Source of the DNA: Chroococcidiopsis thermalis PCC 7203
GTDB lineage: Bacteria; Cyanobacteriota; Cyanobacteriia; Cyanobacteriales; Chroococcidiopsidaceae
DNA length: 64,000 nucleotides
Reading direction: 5' to 3'
NCBI RefSeq assembly: GCF_000317125.1
Contig: NC_019695.1
Span: forward strand, 5,692,336 to 5,756,335
This document shows, one piece after another, positions 1-8,806 of this stretch. Within the stretch, counting starts at the first letter, position 1. Every line of letters begins with the position of its first letter. A model generated the notes under the pieces. It did not search any database, was not told where the DNA came from, and worked only from the letters and a program-made list of their open reading frames with translations. The position numbers and the translations under genes were made by a program.

Positions 1-1349
1 CTCATTTATATTTAAATGAATATGCTTTTTATCTTTATTATATAATTATTTTTGGCGTATACATTTACAGTTTGACTGGAATTGTTTCATTTATTTTCCC
101 AATTGGCATCAACTCTAGAAAAAACGTAGATGCTAAAGTCAATAGCGATCGCCTAAAATATTTAGTTTTTTTTGCTGTACTAATCGTCCTCCATTCGATC
201 AATATTCAAATTAAAGCTCTCGATTTAGATACGGCTTTAAATATTCATTATGGAGTTGCAGAACAATACGTTCTCGGACCTTACTTTCAACCGAGTAATT
301 TTGGTGTTTTTATCATTTTCTCGATTTATCGGTTTCTCCACCGAAATTATTTCTTAGCTGTAGCTTGTCTAGCTATAGCAGCTACTTTTCATCCCACATA
401 TCTTATGGGTGCAGCAATTATTTGCTTGACTTACTTAATTATTATCTATAAAAATGAACGTAGTTTGATTAAAGTCATATCAGTTGGAGGCGTAGCAACT
501 CTATTATTACTACCAGTATTTAGTTATATGTATTTTCAGTTCAGACCAACCACCGCTGAACTGTGGGCAAAATCTCAATATATCATCGTCCAATTGAGAA
601 TCCCTCACCATTCTATCCCTCAAATCTTTTTAAGTAAACCTTCGGCTTATTTACAAATTCTTTTAGTTGTTATAGCACTGTATTTAATTAGAAAAACTAA
701 AGTTTTTGCGACTCTATTTATTCCTTTCTTAATTATTGTTACTTTAACTATTATTCAAATATTCTACCCCAATAACACAATAGCTTTTGTTGCTCCTTGG
801 CGACTGTCTGCGGTTTTAGTACCGATCGCCACTAGTATTATAGTTGCTTGGCTCGTATCTTACTTATTCGATCGCTACTTTCAAGTAAAACACAAACGCT
901 CGGTGATGGCGGCGAGTTTAGCTACAATATCTATGGTTTTTGTGCTTGGCTTGTACAATCAAGGACAAATGTTTGTAGAACAAGATAGAAGCGTTCCAAT
1001 GTTGAATTATGTCAAAAAAACAACGCAACAAGAAGATCTCTATCTAGTCCCAAATAAAAATAAAGAGTTACGCAAATTTAGAGTTTATACAGGCGCTCCC
1101 ATTCTGGTTAACTTTAAATCACATCCCTACAAAGATGTCGAAGTTTTAGAGTGGTATGAAAGAAATTTAGCCGCACAAGCATTTTATGAATCGCCAAGCG
1201 ATCGCCAGTGCGACATTTTAAAACAACTCGTAGCCGATTATCAAATTAACAAAGTCGTCACCGAAAGCCAAAATTTCAATGCTAGTTGCACCTTCTTAGC
1301 TCAACTCTACAAAGACGATCGCTATGGGGTTTATCAGCTTAAAAAGTGA
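1..1349 (+). CDS. Polytopic membrane protein, 5' end outside the window
   Basis: The frame is open from base 3, so the gene begins upstream of the window. The TTG at 72 and its following residues are internal, not a true start. The visible part (about 449 residues) has many hydrophobic segments, with phenylalanine- and isoleucine-rich helices. A soluble tail of about 110 residues follows the last helix, and it contains the motif RVYTGAPILVNFKSHPYKD. This layout resembles cyanobacterial membrane proteins of the DUF6798 or glycosyltransferase-C type, but I cannot assign a reaction. It ends 30 bases before the convergent dipeptidase gene, and a 34-bp palindrome overlaps that junction. AT-richness is higher than in neighbouring genes, as expected for a hydrophobic protein. 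Confidence 0.75.
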   Translation, partial: HLYLNEYAFYLYYIIIFGVYIYSLTGIVSFIFPIGINSRKNVDAKVNSDRLKYLVFFAVLIVLHSINIQIKALDLDTALNIHYGVAEQYVLGPYFQPSNFGVFIIFSIYRFLHRNYFLAVACLAIAATFHPTYLMGAAIICLTYLIIIYKNERSLIKVISVGGVATLLLLPVFSYMYFQFRPTTAELWAKSQYIIVQLRIPHHSIPQIFLSKPSAYLQILLVVIALYLIRKTKVFATLFIPFLIIVTLTIIQIFYPNNTIAFVAPWRLSAVLVPIATSIIVAWLVSYLFDRYFQVKHKRSVMAASLATISMVFVLGLYNQGQMFVEQDRSVPMLNYVKKTTQQEDLYLVPNKNKELRKFRVYTGAPILVNFKSHPYKDVEVLEWYERNLAAQAFYESPSDRQCDILKQLVADYQINKVVTESQNFNASCTFLAQLYKDDRYGVYQLKK

Positions 1350-1351
1350 GT

Positions 1352-1385
1352 CGTGTAGAGGCGTTACGTGTAACGTCTCTACACG
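1352..1385. repeat. Palindromic repeat, GTA...TAC family 1, copy 1
   Basis: A near-perfect inverted repeat with arms CGTGTAGAGGCGTTAC and GTAACGTCTCTACACG. It lies between two convergent genes and contains the TAG stop codon of the dipeptidase (1379-1381, minus strand). It probably acts as a hairpin at both 3' ends. The same core recurs at 2091, 14490, 23697, 55835 and 58185. Confidence 0.85.
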
Positions 1386-2068
1386 ATACCACCATACTGA
1401 GCTACAGGGCGATCGCTCAGCCATGCCCACATTTGATCGCCGAAGGAAAAATGCCACCATTCCCCAGGATGGCGCGTAAACTCAGCTTTGAGCATGATAT
1501 CTTGCAATAACTGGCGGCGCTCGTGATATTCCTGCTCTACAGGATCGGCGCTATTTGCGAAATAATCGGGCTGCGATCGCGCTGACATCTCATCAATCGG
1601 AGAACCCATATTTACTGTCATTCCAGCCGCATCTACCAAGGTAATATCGACTGCTGCACCCGTACTGTGAGGTGGGGGAGTCTTGGGATCGGTGCTAGGA
1701 ATTGCCCAAATTTGATACACTTGCTGCCATAAAGCCTGTTGTCGGTCGGGAGATAATTGTTCTACCGTCAGTCCTTCTGCTTGCAAAACGAGGCTGAAGG
1801 CATAATCTACCATAAATCGTTGAACGGCAATTGGACGATAGGCATCGAAAATCTGAATGCGCCACTGGGGATGAGATTGTTGAAGATAGGTTTGGGCTTG
1901 CAGTAGGCGATTCAGTACGCCTTGTCGAAGATGATAAGGCGATCGCCCTTGATAAGGCGCACCTAGTAATTGGTAGGGATGGGGTGACTCTACAGCAAAC
2001 TTTTCTAAAGGAATTTCTACTAGCGGTTCCCCACACTCTGTAATTTGAATCTGTTGGTAAGGTTTCAT
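1379..2068 (-). CDS. ddpX: D-Ala-D-Ala dipeptidase, VanX/DdpX type (M15D)
   Basis: This is a zinc metallopeptidase of the VanX family, which hydrolyses D-alanyl-D-alanine. The zinc-site motif HSTGAAVD gives H134 and D141. EWWH at 203-206 supplies the catalytic Glu and the third zinc ligand. R78 in DAYRP matches the transition-state arginine of VanX. Length (229 residues) fits the family. No van regulatory or ligase genes are nearby, so a role in cell-wall dipeptide recycling is more likely than glycopeptide resistance; this is inference. No signal peptide is evident, which suggests a cytoplasmic enzyme. Its last codons run into the palindromic repeat that supplies the stop. Confidence 0.87.
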   Translation of the reverse strand: MKPYQQIQITECGEPLVEIPLEKFAVESPHPYQLLGAPYQGRSPYHLRQGVLNRLLQAQTYLQQSHPQWRIQIFDAYRPIAVQRFMVDYAFSLVLQAEGLTVEQLSPDRQQALWQQVYQIWAIPSTDPKTPPPHSTGAAVDITLVDAAGMTVNMGSPIDEMSARSQPDYFANSADPVEQEYHERRQLLQDIMLKAEFTRHPGEWWHFSFGDQMWAWLSDRPVAQYGGIV

Positions 2069-2090
2069 TTATTCAGTTATCAGTTATCAG

Positions 2091-2120
2091 TGTAGAGACG
2101 TTACATGTAACATCTCTACA
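2091..2120. repeat. Palindromic repeat, family 1, copy 2
   Basis: Arms TGTAGAGACGTTACA and TGTAACATCTCTACA, with one mismatch. It lies 22 bases upstream of the dipeptidase start and downstream of the WD40 gene, so it is in intergenic DNA between two co-directional minus-strand genes. TCAGTTATC-type tandem repeats flank it on the left. Confidence 0.85.
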
Positions 2121-2179
2121 AAGCTATCAGTTATCTGTCTCCTGGATTTTGACTTTTAACTTTTAACTTTTGACTTTAT

Positions 2180-3346
2180 TTAAGATTTTTCTCGCCAAAT
2201 TTTAATCGTTCTATCCTTGCTACCGCTAGCGAAATGTCCTCTGGGGCTGAAGGTAACGCACGTGACTCCAGCTGAATGATCTGATAAGCTGCGCAGTAAT
2301 TCTCCATTGGCAGGATTCCACAATTTAATCGTTTTGTCTCCACTGGCGCTGGCGAGGGTGTCGCCATCCGCGCTAAAAGACAGCGACGTGACTTCTTTTT
2401 TGTGGGCTTTGATAGTTTCTTGTAACTTACCGCTTTCAACTCGCCATAGAATCATTTGCCCGTTATTGCTACCACTGGCAAGAGTTTCGCCATCGGGACT
2501 AAAGGCGATCGCGTAGACTGGACGTTTGTGTCCGGTAAAAGTACGAATCAGTTCGCCACTCTCGACATCCCAGAGTTGGACGCTATTGAAAAAAGTGCTG
2601 CTAGCTAGGGTTTTGCCATCGGGACTAAAGGCGATCGCCGTAACTCCACTGCCTTCGCTGATGACGCGCGCGGCTTTGCCAGTTCTGAGGTTCCATAACC
2701 TCACGGTGTTATCTCCACTTCCACTTGCCAAGAGTTTTCCATTCGGGCTAAACGCTACCGAACTTACCCAATCTTTATGTCCTACAAAGGTACGAATTAA
2801 TCTTCTATGCCGTAAATTCCACACCTTGACTGTTCTATCCCCACTCCCACTAGCAAGAATCGTTTTTTGTCCGGTTTTGTCGGGCATAAACGCGAGAGAA
2901 CTCACCCAATCTCTGTGTGCTATATAAGTTTGCAATAATCTTTTCCCTGCCAAATACCAGACTTTGATCGTCCGATCTCCACCGCTACTTGCAATCATCT
3001 GGCTGTTCGGGCTGAACGCTACTGAATAAACTGCCCGTCGATGCCCACCGCTAATCGTATCGACTTGAAATTTTCCCTGCCACAGACGAGTTAGGAGTAA
3101 TGGTAGTTGGTAATTGGTAATTGGTAATTGGTAATTGGTAATTGGGTGGTGAGTGGTGAGTGGTGCGTGAGAAGAGGCGAGAGGCAAGAGGTGAGAGGCG
3201 AGAGGTTTCTCCCTCAGCCTCCCCAGTTCCCTCAGCTCCCTCAGCTCTCTTCCTCCCTGCTCCCTGCTCTCTGCTCCCTGATAGCTGACAACTAACAACT
3301 GACAGGCGATCGCAATAGCAATGGAAACTAAAGACTGAGGTGGCAT
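2180..3346 (-). CDS. WD40 repeat protein, single seven-bladed propeller
   Basis: Seven WD40 repeats fill residues about 100-388, each with the pattern GH..V..FSP...LASGS.D.T..LW. Together they would form one complete beta-propeller, usually a protein-protein interaction platform. No enzymatic domain is attached. The N-terminus starts with a hydrophobic stretch (SIAIAIACQLLVV). A region of about 65 residues then follows that is clearly translated repeat DNA: REQGGRELRELREL, then ITNYQLP units from the heptamer array at 3100-3145. Either the repeat invaded an original linker, or the true start lies nearer the first blade. Partner and process are unknown. Confidence 0.8.
   Translation of the reverse strand: MPPQSLVSIAIAIACQLLVVSYQGAESREQGGRELRELRELGRLREKPLASHLLPLASSHAPLTTHHPITNYQLPITNYQLPLLLTRLWQGKFQVDTISGGHRRAVYSVAFSPNSQMIASSGGDRTIKVWYLAGKRLLQTYIAHRDWVSSLAFMPDKTGQKTILASGSGDRTVKVWNLRHRRLIRTFVGHKDWVSSVAFSPNGKLLASGSGDNTVRLWNLRTGKAARVISEGSGVTAIAFSPDGKTLASSTFFNSVQLWDVESGELIRTFTGHKRPVYAIAFSPDGETLASGSNNGQMILWRVESGKLQETIKAHKKEVTSLSFSADGDTLASASGDKTIKLWNPANGELLRSLSDHSAGVTCVTFSPRGHFASGSKDRTIKIWREKS
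3100..3145. repeat. Heptamer tandem repeat (TTGGTAA)n inside the WD40 reading frame
   Basis: About six units of the 7-bp repeat TTGGTAA/TTGGTAG. Short heptamer tandem repeats of this kind (STRR) are known from cyanobacteria. On the minus strand the array stays open and encodes NYQLPIT-type peptides in the N-terminal part of the WD40 protein. Confidence 0.85.
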
Positions 3347-4062
3347 AGATGAAGCTGGAGTGATACTGGCTGTATTATTGCTAACCTAGAAATAGTTTTT
3401 GGACTAATCGCTCTCTTTTTTGAGTAAAAATCCTCAGAGGCTAGACAAAGTGAACGGACTGAACTACCTTTTTACTAGGAATAGAGTTACTAGGGATAAA
3501 TTTACCAAAGATAAACGCAATTGCTTGTAGCTGCCAAGTTTAAATTGGGGGCAGGCAAATTTTGAATTCCTGACAATCTTTCATTGAATTCCTGACATCA
3601 TACAGCCAGTTCATTATTAACAGTTTTTTTGAGAATTGTGCTGTCAAAAAGCAAAGCACAAACTAGTGCAAGCAGGCAGGAGGAAGAAAAGCAGAACCTT
3701 TACAACGTAAAATGATGGCGTTTTCTTCACTACATAGTCTCGTTGACTACACTGCGGTAGAAAAGCTGCTATTACCAATTTTGAGGGTGTTGTAGGAACT
3801 TTATTTTTGGAGTTGAGATTTTGAATTTTAGCTTTGTTTTCAGGAACTCACGTACTTGAAATAACATCTTTGTGAGAAAGCAGGAAATTTATTAAACTTT
3901 TAGTAATTAAATTTTGGCTACTGCTCGTTCTCAGCAAGCTCTGAGGACTTACACTATTTGAGATCGCTCAAAATTAATTTAAAAAATACGTAATTATTAC
4001 TGTAGGAGTAAGTGGATAGTTTGTAAATATTGTAACATTATCTTAATTTTCTGGGAATTCAG
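3347..4062. other. Intergenic region between divergent WD40 and kinase genes
   Basis: About 716 bases with no supportable ORF or RNA gene. It must hold the promoters of the two divergent genes. The one structured element I see is a pair of 14-bp direct repeats at 3562-3575 and 3584-3597, listed separately. The last 100 bases before the kinase are AT-rich. Confidence 0.6.
3562..3597. promoter_or_regulatory. Two 14-bp direct repeats, possible regulator binding site
   Basis: TTGAATTCCTGACA occurs exactly twice, at 3562-3575 and 3584-3597. The starts are 22 bases apart, about two helical turns, so both would present the same DNA face. Dimeric activators or repressors bind such spaced half-sites. 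The match and spacing are seen directly; a regulatory role is inference. Confidence 0.3.
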
Positions 4063-6186
4063 GTGATGAGAGGCAAGTTGCTAGGCGGGCGTTACCAAGT
4101 TGTAGAAGTTTTAGCCAATGGTGGTTTTGGTCAAACATACGTAGCCCAAGACATGCATCGACCAGGAAATCCTCGATGTGTCGTTAAGCACCTCCAGCCT
4201 GCTAGCGTCAACTCTAAATTTTTGCACAATGCCAGGCGGTTGTTTCAAACAGAAGCAGAAATTTTAGAGCAACTCGGCAATCACGACCAGATTCCTCGGT
4301 TACTAGCTTATTTTGAAGAACACCAAGAGTTTTATCTCGTTCAAGAGTTCATTCAAGGACATACTCTTACCAAAGAATTACTTCCAGGCGATCGCTGGGA
4401 AGAAAGTAAAGTCTACCAACTGCTACAAGAAGTCCTAGAAATATTGGTTTTCGTCCACGCTCACGCAGCAATTCATCGTGATATTAAACCTGACAATCTC
4501 ATCCGGCGAATTGCAGATGGCAAGTTAGTCTTAGTAGATTTTGGTTCAGTCAAACAGGTTTGGACGCAGGTGTTTACGCGAACCGGGCAACAGGAAAATA
4601 GCCCGCCAGCCACGATCGCGATCGGGACTCCTGGTTACATGCCCACAGAACAAGGTCAAGGTAGACCTCAACCCAATAGCGATATTTATGCCCTCGGCAC
4701 GATCGCCATTCAAGCTCTCACAGGGATGAATCCTTCCCAGTTAGCAGAACAGTCAGACACTGGCGAAATTGAGTGGCGACAACATGCCAAAGTCAGCGAG
4801 GGACTGGGGGCAGTCATCGCCAAGATGGTGCGCTACAACAGCAAAAATCGCTATCAAACAGCGGTAGCTGCTTTGGTTGCCCTGCGCCAACTCGCCAATT
4901 TTCCCACATTACTGCAACCAGTTATAGGAATTCAACCGCCACCTGCATCTCACTTCAACCAGTCGAACGTCGAGAAATATCTGACTCTGGTTGGCACACC
5001 TAAAGGCATAGAGCGTGAAGTGAAAACCGAGCTGCCTGAAAATCATGCCGAGACTCATACTGTGACGATGGCAGGACTCGACACGAACCCAACTACCGAG
5101 GTTGCCACCCAAGCAATACCAGTTCTAGAACGGATACCCGACCCGCCCGCTATCGCATTAGTAAACCCCGATCGGTCAACTCCTGCTAAAGCCTCCAGAA
5201 CGCGACAGCGCTATCCCCTCCGCGTGGGAGCAGCACTCACGGCTGTCTTAGCAAGCGTAGCAGCGATGTACGTAACGAATTGGCATCCAGTCGCAGATCC
5301 AGAGCAAACTCTGGAGCAGATGAACGCGCTCAAAACTGCGAGAAAATACCAAGAGTGCATCGATCTAGCATCGACTCACAGTAGTACCAACGCCAAACTT
5401 CAAGCCGGACTTCAACAGTGTCGCCTCGCCCAGGCACAGCAGCTAGCTGCCACCGATCTATCGGCTGCGATCGCCCTAAGCAGTCAAATTCCCAGCACCG
5501 ATCCGCTTTATCCCTTAGCTAAACCTTCGATCGCGCAGTGGACGAACCGTTTATTAGAAAAAGCGAAAACCGATTACGAAGCAGGAAACTTACCACAGGC
5601 GATCGCCTTAGTTAAAGCAATTCCCATCACTAACCCCGTCTATCAAACAGCCCAAACTGCAATTGCCCAATGGCAGCGAGACTGGCAAAACAACCGCGCC
5701 GCTTGGGAGGCAGCAAAAAGCGCCGCCGCTGTGGGTAAGTGGCAAGATGTCCTCCAAGCTACCAGAAAAGTTACTATTCATCCCTACTGGCAACAGCAGA
5801 TCGCTCCTCTTGCCCAACAAGCAGCCATTAAAATTGCTTTAGCGTCCAATACCGCTATCCCACCGCAACAGTCTAGAGCGGCAACAAAACCGCCCCAATC
5901 GCGAACGCAGCCCGTCGTAACTCCATCTAGACCCAAAACTACCGATCGCCCCCGCAGCCGCCCCAACCGCTCTAGAACCGCGATCGCAACTCCTACCTCC
6001 CGTCCTCAATCGAGGATAAGACAAACGACTGTGAGACGAACAACTGTAAGGCGATTGCAACCCATCTCTAGACGAGTCAAACCCGCGATCGCCAGACGCA
6101 CCAACCGCCCAATCCGCAGACGCGCCCGTTTTCCAGTCGGAAACACCAGAAGTTTATACAACTGGCAAACAAAAACCGTGCCTTAA
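4063..6186 (+). CDS. Membrane-anchored Ser/Thr protein kinase with Arg-rich C-terminus
   Basis: A PknB-type kinase domain occupies residues about 8-280. It has a glycine loop (LANGGFGQTY), K42 as the ATP lysine, the catalytic loop HRDIKPDN (D140), DFG at 159-161 and an activation segment ending GTPGYMPTEQ. All key residues are present, so it is probably active. One transmembrane helix lies at about 388-405. The segment beyond it contains repeated helical units rich in Ala/Gln (about 415-610). The last 100 residues are dense in Arg, Pro and Thr (TVRRTTVRR). GTG at 4063 and ATG at 4066 are adjacent in-frame starts. The substrate is not indicated by context. Confidence 0.88.
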   Translation: MMRGKLLGGRYQVVEVLANGGFGQTYVAQDMHRPGNPRCVVKHLQPASVNSKFLHNARRLFQTEAEILEQLGNHDQIPRLLAYFEEHQEFYLVQEFIQGHTLTKELLPGDRWEESKVYQLLQEVLEILVFVHAHAAIHRDIKPDNLIRRIADGKLVLVDFGSVKQVWTQVFTRTGQQENSPPATIAIGTPGYMPTEQGQGRPQPNSDIYALGTIAIQALTGMNPSQLAEQSDTGEIEWRQHAKVSEGLGAVIAKMVRYNSKNRYQTAVAALVALRQLANFPTLLQPVIGIQPPPASHFNQSNVEKYLTLVGTPKGIEREVKTELPENHAETHTVTMAGLDTNPTTEVATQAIPVLERIPDPPAIALVNPDRSTPAKASRTRQRYPLRVGAALTAVLASVAAMYVTNWHPVADPEQTLEQMNALKTARKYQECIDLASTHSSTNAKLQAGLQQCRLAQAQQLAATDLSAAIALSSQIPSTDPLYPLAKPSIAQWTNRLLEKAKTDYEAGNLPQAIALVKAIPITNPVYQTAQTAIAQWQRDWQNNRAAWEAAKSAAAVGKWQDVLQATRKVTIHPYWQQQIAPLAQQAAIKIALASNTAIPPQQSRAATKPPQSRTQPVVTPSRPKTTDRPRSRPNRSRTAIATPTSRPQSRIRQTTVRRTTVRRLQPISRRVKPAIARRTNRPIRRRARFPVGNTRSLYNWQTKTVP

Positions 6187-6226
6187 TCAAGTCGTAAGTC
6201 GTAAGTGACTGATAATTGGTCACTGG

Positions 6227-6475
6227 TCACTGGTCACTGGTCGCTGATAACTGCTCCCTCCCTGCTGGTACAGGATCGTAGCCGCCTGGATGCCAGGGAT
6301 GACAGCGTAAGATGCGTCGCACTGCCAAAATTCCACCCCGCCAAGCGCCAAAACGTTCGATCGCTTCTATGGCGTAAGTAGAACAGGTAGGATGAAACCG
6401 ACACGATGGCAGCAATAGAGGAGAAATTAACATTCGATAGCCCCGAATTAACCAAATTAATCCGATCTTCAACAT
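6227..6475 (-). CDS. yidD: Membrane protein insertion efficiency factor YidD
   Basis: YidD is a small protein that helps YidC insert inner-membrane proteins. The hallmark pattern is present: an N-terminal amphipathic/hydrophobic helix, YRMLISPLL, then [19 protein letters not shown] and [15 protein letters not shown]. The conserved core is about 70 residues. The final dozen ([11 protein letters not shown]) comes from the adjoining repeat DNA and is probably not functional. Usually yidD lies in the rpmH-rnpA-yidC cluster. Here it is alone between a kinase and a phytol-kinase-like gene, as happens in many cyanobacteria. Confidence 0.93.
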   Translation of the reverse strand: MLKIGLIWLIRGYRMLISPLLLPSCRFHPTCSTYAIEAIERFGAWRGGILAVRRILRCHPWHPGGYDPVPAGREQLSATSDQ

Positions 6476-6658
6476 CGATAATTTCCTCCAATGTTATTGG
6501 TCATTGGTCATTTGTAACCAGCAAGCAGTTATCAGCGATCGGTGACCAGTGACCAGCGATCGGTCAATTGCGACTTCTGACTTCTGACTTCTGACTTTTG
6601 ACTTCTGACTTCTCCTTGTGTATCCCAAATCTACTACATTTGATATGTAGTAGCTTTT

Positions 6659-7378
6659 ATGACTGTTTTGATTGAGTCTTTGATGGCTGATTTTCCGCTA
6701 CTGGCTCGAATTCCTACTCTCTGGCTACAGATAGCGGTGGTAGGAGTTTGGCTCGGAATTGTTCTGGCGATCGCAGGTGCAGTTAGCCGTTTCGCAAATA
6801 GCGATCCCGAAATTGTGCGGAAAATCGTTCACATTGGTACTGGCAATGTCATTTTATTCGCTTGGTTATTAAATATTCCCGCCTGGGTAGGGATTGGCGC
6901 ATCAGTATTAGCAGGTATTGCGACTTTATTATCCTATCGCTTGCCACTTCTACCAGGAATCAACAGTATCGGACGCAAGAGCTTAGGGACGTTTTTCTAC
7001 GCTGTAAGCATCGGCGTTTTGGTCGCTTGGTTTTGGGCAGTACAGAAACCCTACTTCGCTGCCTTGGGCATACTCATCATGACTTGGGGTGATGGACTCG
7101 CAGCTTTAATCGGACAGCGTTACGGAAAGCACGTCTACACGGTCGGAGGTGTGAAAAAAAGCTGGGAAGGCTCTTTGACTATGGCTGTAGTCAGCTACAT
7201 TGTGAGTAGCTCCATTCTCGTAGCCGTACATGGTAATTCTTCGTTAGTTTGGCTCGTGGCTTTTGTAGTTGCTTTGGTAGCTACAGGTCTAGAAGCTTTT
7301 TCTTGGTACGGCATTGATAATTTATCTGTACCCATAGCTAGCGCCGGGTTGGGATTTCTCCTGACTCAGTTGTTGTAA
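6659..7378 (+). CDS. Phytol kinase-like membrane enzyme (VTE5/SEC59 family)
   Basis: A multi-helix membrane protein of 239 residues from the diacylglycerol/polyprenol kinase and CDP-alcohol-related family. Family motifs are visible: RKIVHIGTGN near residue 60, TWGDGLAALIGQRYGKH near 140 and GGVKKSWEGSL near 165. Cyanobacterial and plant members (VTE5) phosphorylate phytol released from chlorophyll, using CTP. This feeds phytyl diphosphate to tocopherol and phylloquinone. The convergent neighbour is an NdbB-like enzyme of the phylloquinone route, which supports that reading. ATG at 6683 (MADFPLL) is an alternative start. Confidence 0.75.
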   Translation: MTVLIESLMADFPLLARIPTLWLQIAVVGVWLGIVLAIAGAVSRFANSDPEIVRKIVHIGTGNVILFAWLLNIPAWVGIGASVLAGIATLLSYRLPLLPGINSIGRKSLGTFFYAVSIGVLVAWFWAVQKPYFAALGILIMTWGDGLAALIGQRYGKHVYTVGGVKKSWEGSLTMAVVSYIVSSSILVAVHGNSSLVWLVAFVVALVATGLEAFSWYGIDNLSVPIASAGLGFLLTQLL

Positions 7379-7440
7379 GAACAGCTATCAGTTATCAGTG
7401 GCTGGTGGCTAGTGGAACCAGAATTGCTCCCTCAGCTCCC

Positions 7441-8634
7441 TCAGCTCTCTTCTAGTCCCTGCAAAAACGGGCGGGTAATCCAATTGATGCCCACCTTAAT
7501 TTGATGATCTAGAGTTGGCAGTCGATATAAATAAGCCAGACGACGGGCGATCGCGGCGAGAGGACCCTCTAGCTTAATTCCCAAACCCGTAAGCGTGGCA
7601 CTGTCAATCCCTAGAGTCATCATTTCCCCTAAATTCTGATAGCGGAAGGGAAGTAAAGGACGGTGGGTCAAGGAAGCCCAAATATTCCAAGCAGCGTAGT
7701 CTGCCTGTTGTACGGCAGCTTGGGCAGTACCGGGAACTTGTTGCTCTGCGGCATCGCGACATTCAGCTAAGTCACCCAAAGCAAAAATTTCGGGACGATC
7801 TATGACTTGCAATGTCGATGTCGCCGTGAGTTGTCCGCGTTGGTTTTGTTTGAGCGGCAGCGATCGCACGATTGGCGCAACTCGCGTGCCTATCGTCCAA
7901 ACGACAATATCTACAGGAATAATATCGACTTGATTTTTATATTCCAGGGCGATCGCATTTGGTTCGATTGACTCGACTTTGGTTTCGAGATCGAGCCAAA
8001 TCCCTCTTTTTTCCAATGCTTTTGTGGCTGCTTCGCGGTTGAATTCTGGGGAGGTTCTGAGAATTTGGTCGCTCAGTTCTACTAATCGGAAGCGTCCTCT
8101 TTCACCAAGACGATCTGCCAGCTTACACGCCAATTCTACTCCGCTATATCCTCCCCCTACAATTGCCACGCGAATTTTATCTGCTGTAGATGCTTCAAGT
8201 AACCGCAGCCTTTCTTCCATGCGGTAGGCATCGGCAAGGGTACGGAAGGGGAAAGCATAGGAGGATGCCCCAGGAACCATATCTAGAGGCGTTTCACCAC
8301 CTAAAGCTAGTACTAGGCGATCGTAGGGAATTTCGATTCCATCTTGCAGCCGAACTCGCTGTTCGTAAATATCGATTTCTGCTGCTTCACCCTGGCAGAA
8401 GCGAATCCCAGTTGAGGCGAGGAGTTCGACAAACGGCGGGGCAATTTCCCAAGTTTGCAATTCACCCGTGAGCAATTCGTACAACAAGGGCGAAAATAAG
8501 AAGCGATCGCTGCGATCGATTAGGACAATTTCTGGTTTTTCCGATTCCCAAGGTAATTGGCTCAGGCGTAGTGCCGTATATAAACCGCCAAAGCCGCCAC
8601 CGAGAATACAAATACGTGCGGGTTGTTGGGACAT
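7441..8634 (-). CDS. ndbB: NAD(P)H-quinone oxidoreductase, NdbB-like (demethylphylloquinone reductase)
   Basis: A type II NADH-dehydrogenase-like flavoprotein of about 397 residues. An N-terminal FAD dinucleotide fold (ICILGGGFGGLYTA) is followed by a second Rossmann motif for NAD(P)H (VAIVGGGYSGVELA) and the C-terminal flavin motif IFALGDLAE. Cyanobacterial and plant NdbB/NDC1 reduce demethylphylloquinone before its final methylation. I take the ATG at 8634 (MSQQPARI) as start because it sits just before the FAD fold; an in-frame ATG at 8679 would add 15 residues. It might instead be NdbA or NdbC, but the lack of a long C-terminal extension favours NdbB. Confidence 0.75.
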   Translation of the reverse strand: MSQQPARICILGGGFGGLYTALRLSQLPWESEKPEIVLIDRSDRFLFSPLLYELLTGELQTWEIAPPFVELLASTGIRFCQGEAAEIDIYEQRVRLQDGIEIPYDRLVLALGGETPLDMVPGASSYAFPFRTLADAYRMEERLRLLEASTADKIRVAIVGGGYSGVELACKLADRLGERGRFRLVELSDQILRTSPEFNREAATKALEKRGIWLDLETKVESIEPNAIALEYKNQVDIIPVDIVVWTIGTRVAPIVRSLPLKQNQRGQLTATSTLQVIDRPEIFALGDLAECRDAAEQQVPGTAQAAVQQADYAAWNIWASLTHRPLLPFRYQNLGEMMTLGIDSATLTGLGIKLEGPLAAIARRLAYLYRLPTLDHQIKVGINWITRPFLQGLEES

Positions 8635-8806
8635 AATTCTGAGGGGCGATCGAATTGCAAGTAGGGCTACTCTCTTCACTCTAACAAAGCAATTACAAAT
8701 TCCTGCTCTTGCTGCGGGGGTTAATTTGAGTTACTGCAACTTCGGCATTGGCGAATTGCTGCTGTAATCTCCTAGAGTAAAAAATACAATCGTACTGCTA
8801 CTATAG

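Noticed and set aside
72-1349. TTG at 72 as the start of the first gene
   Set aside because: The frame is open with hydrophobic codons back to base 3, so the real start lies outside the window.
1379-2068. Vancomycin-resistance locus
   Set aside because: Only a VanX-type dipeptidase is present, with no vanH, vanA/B ligase or two-component system.
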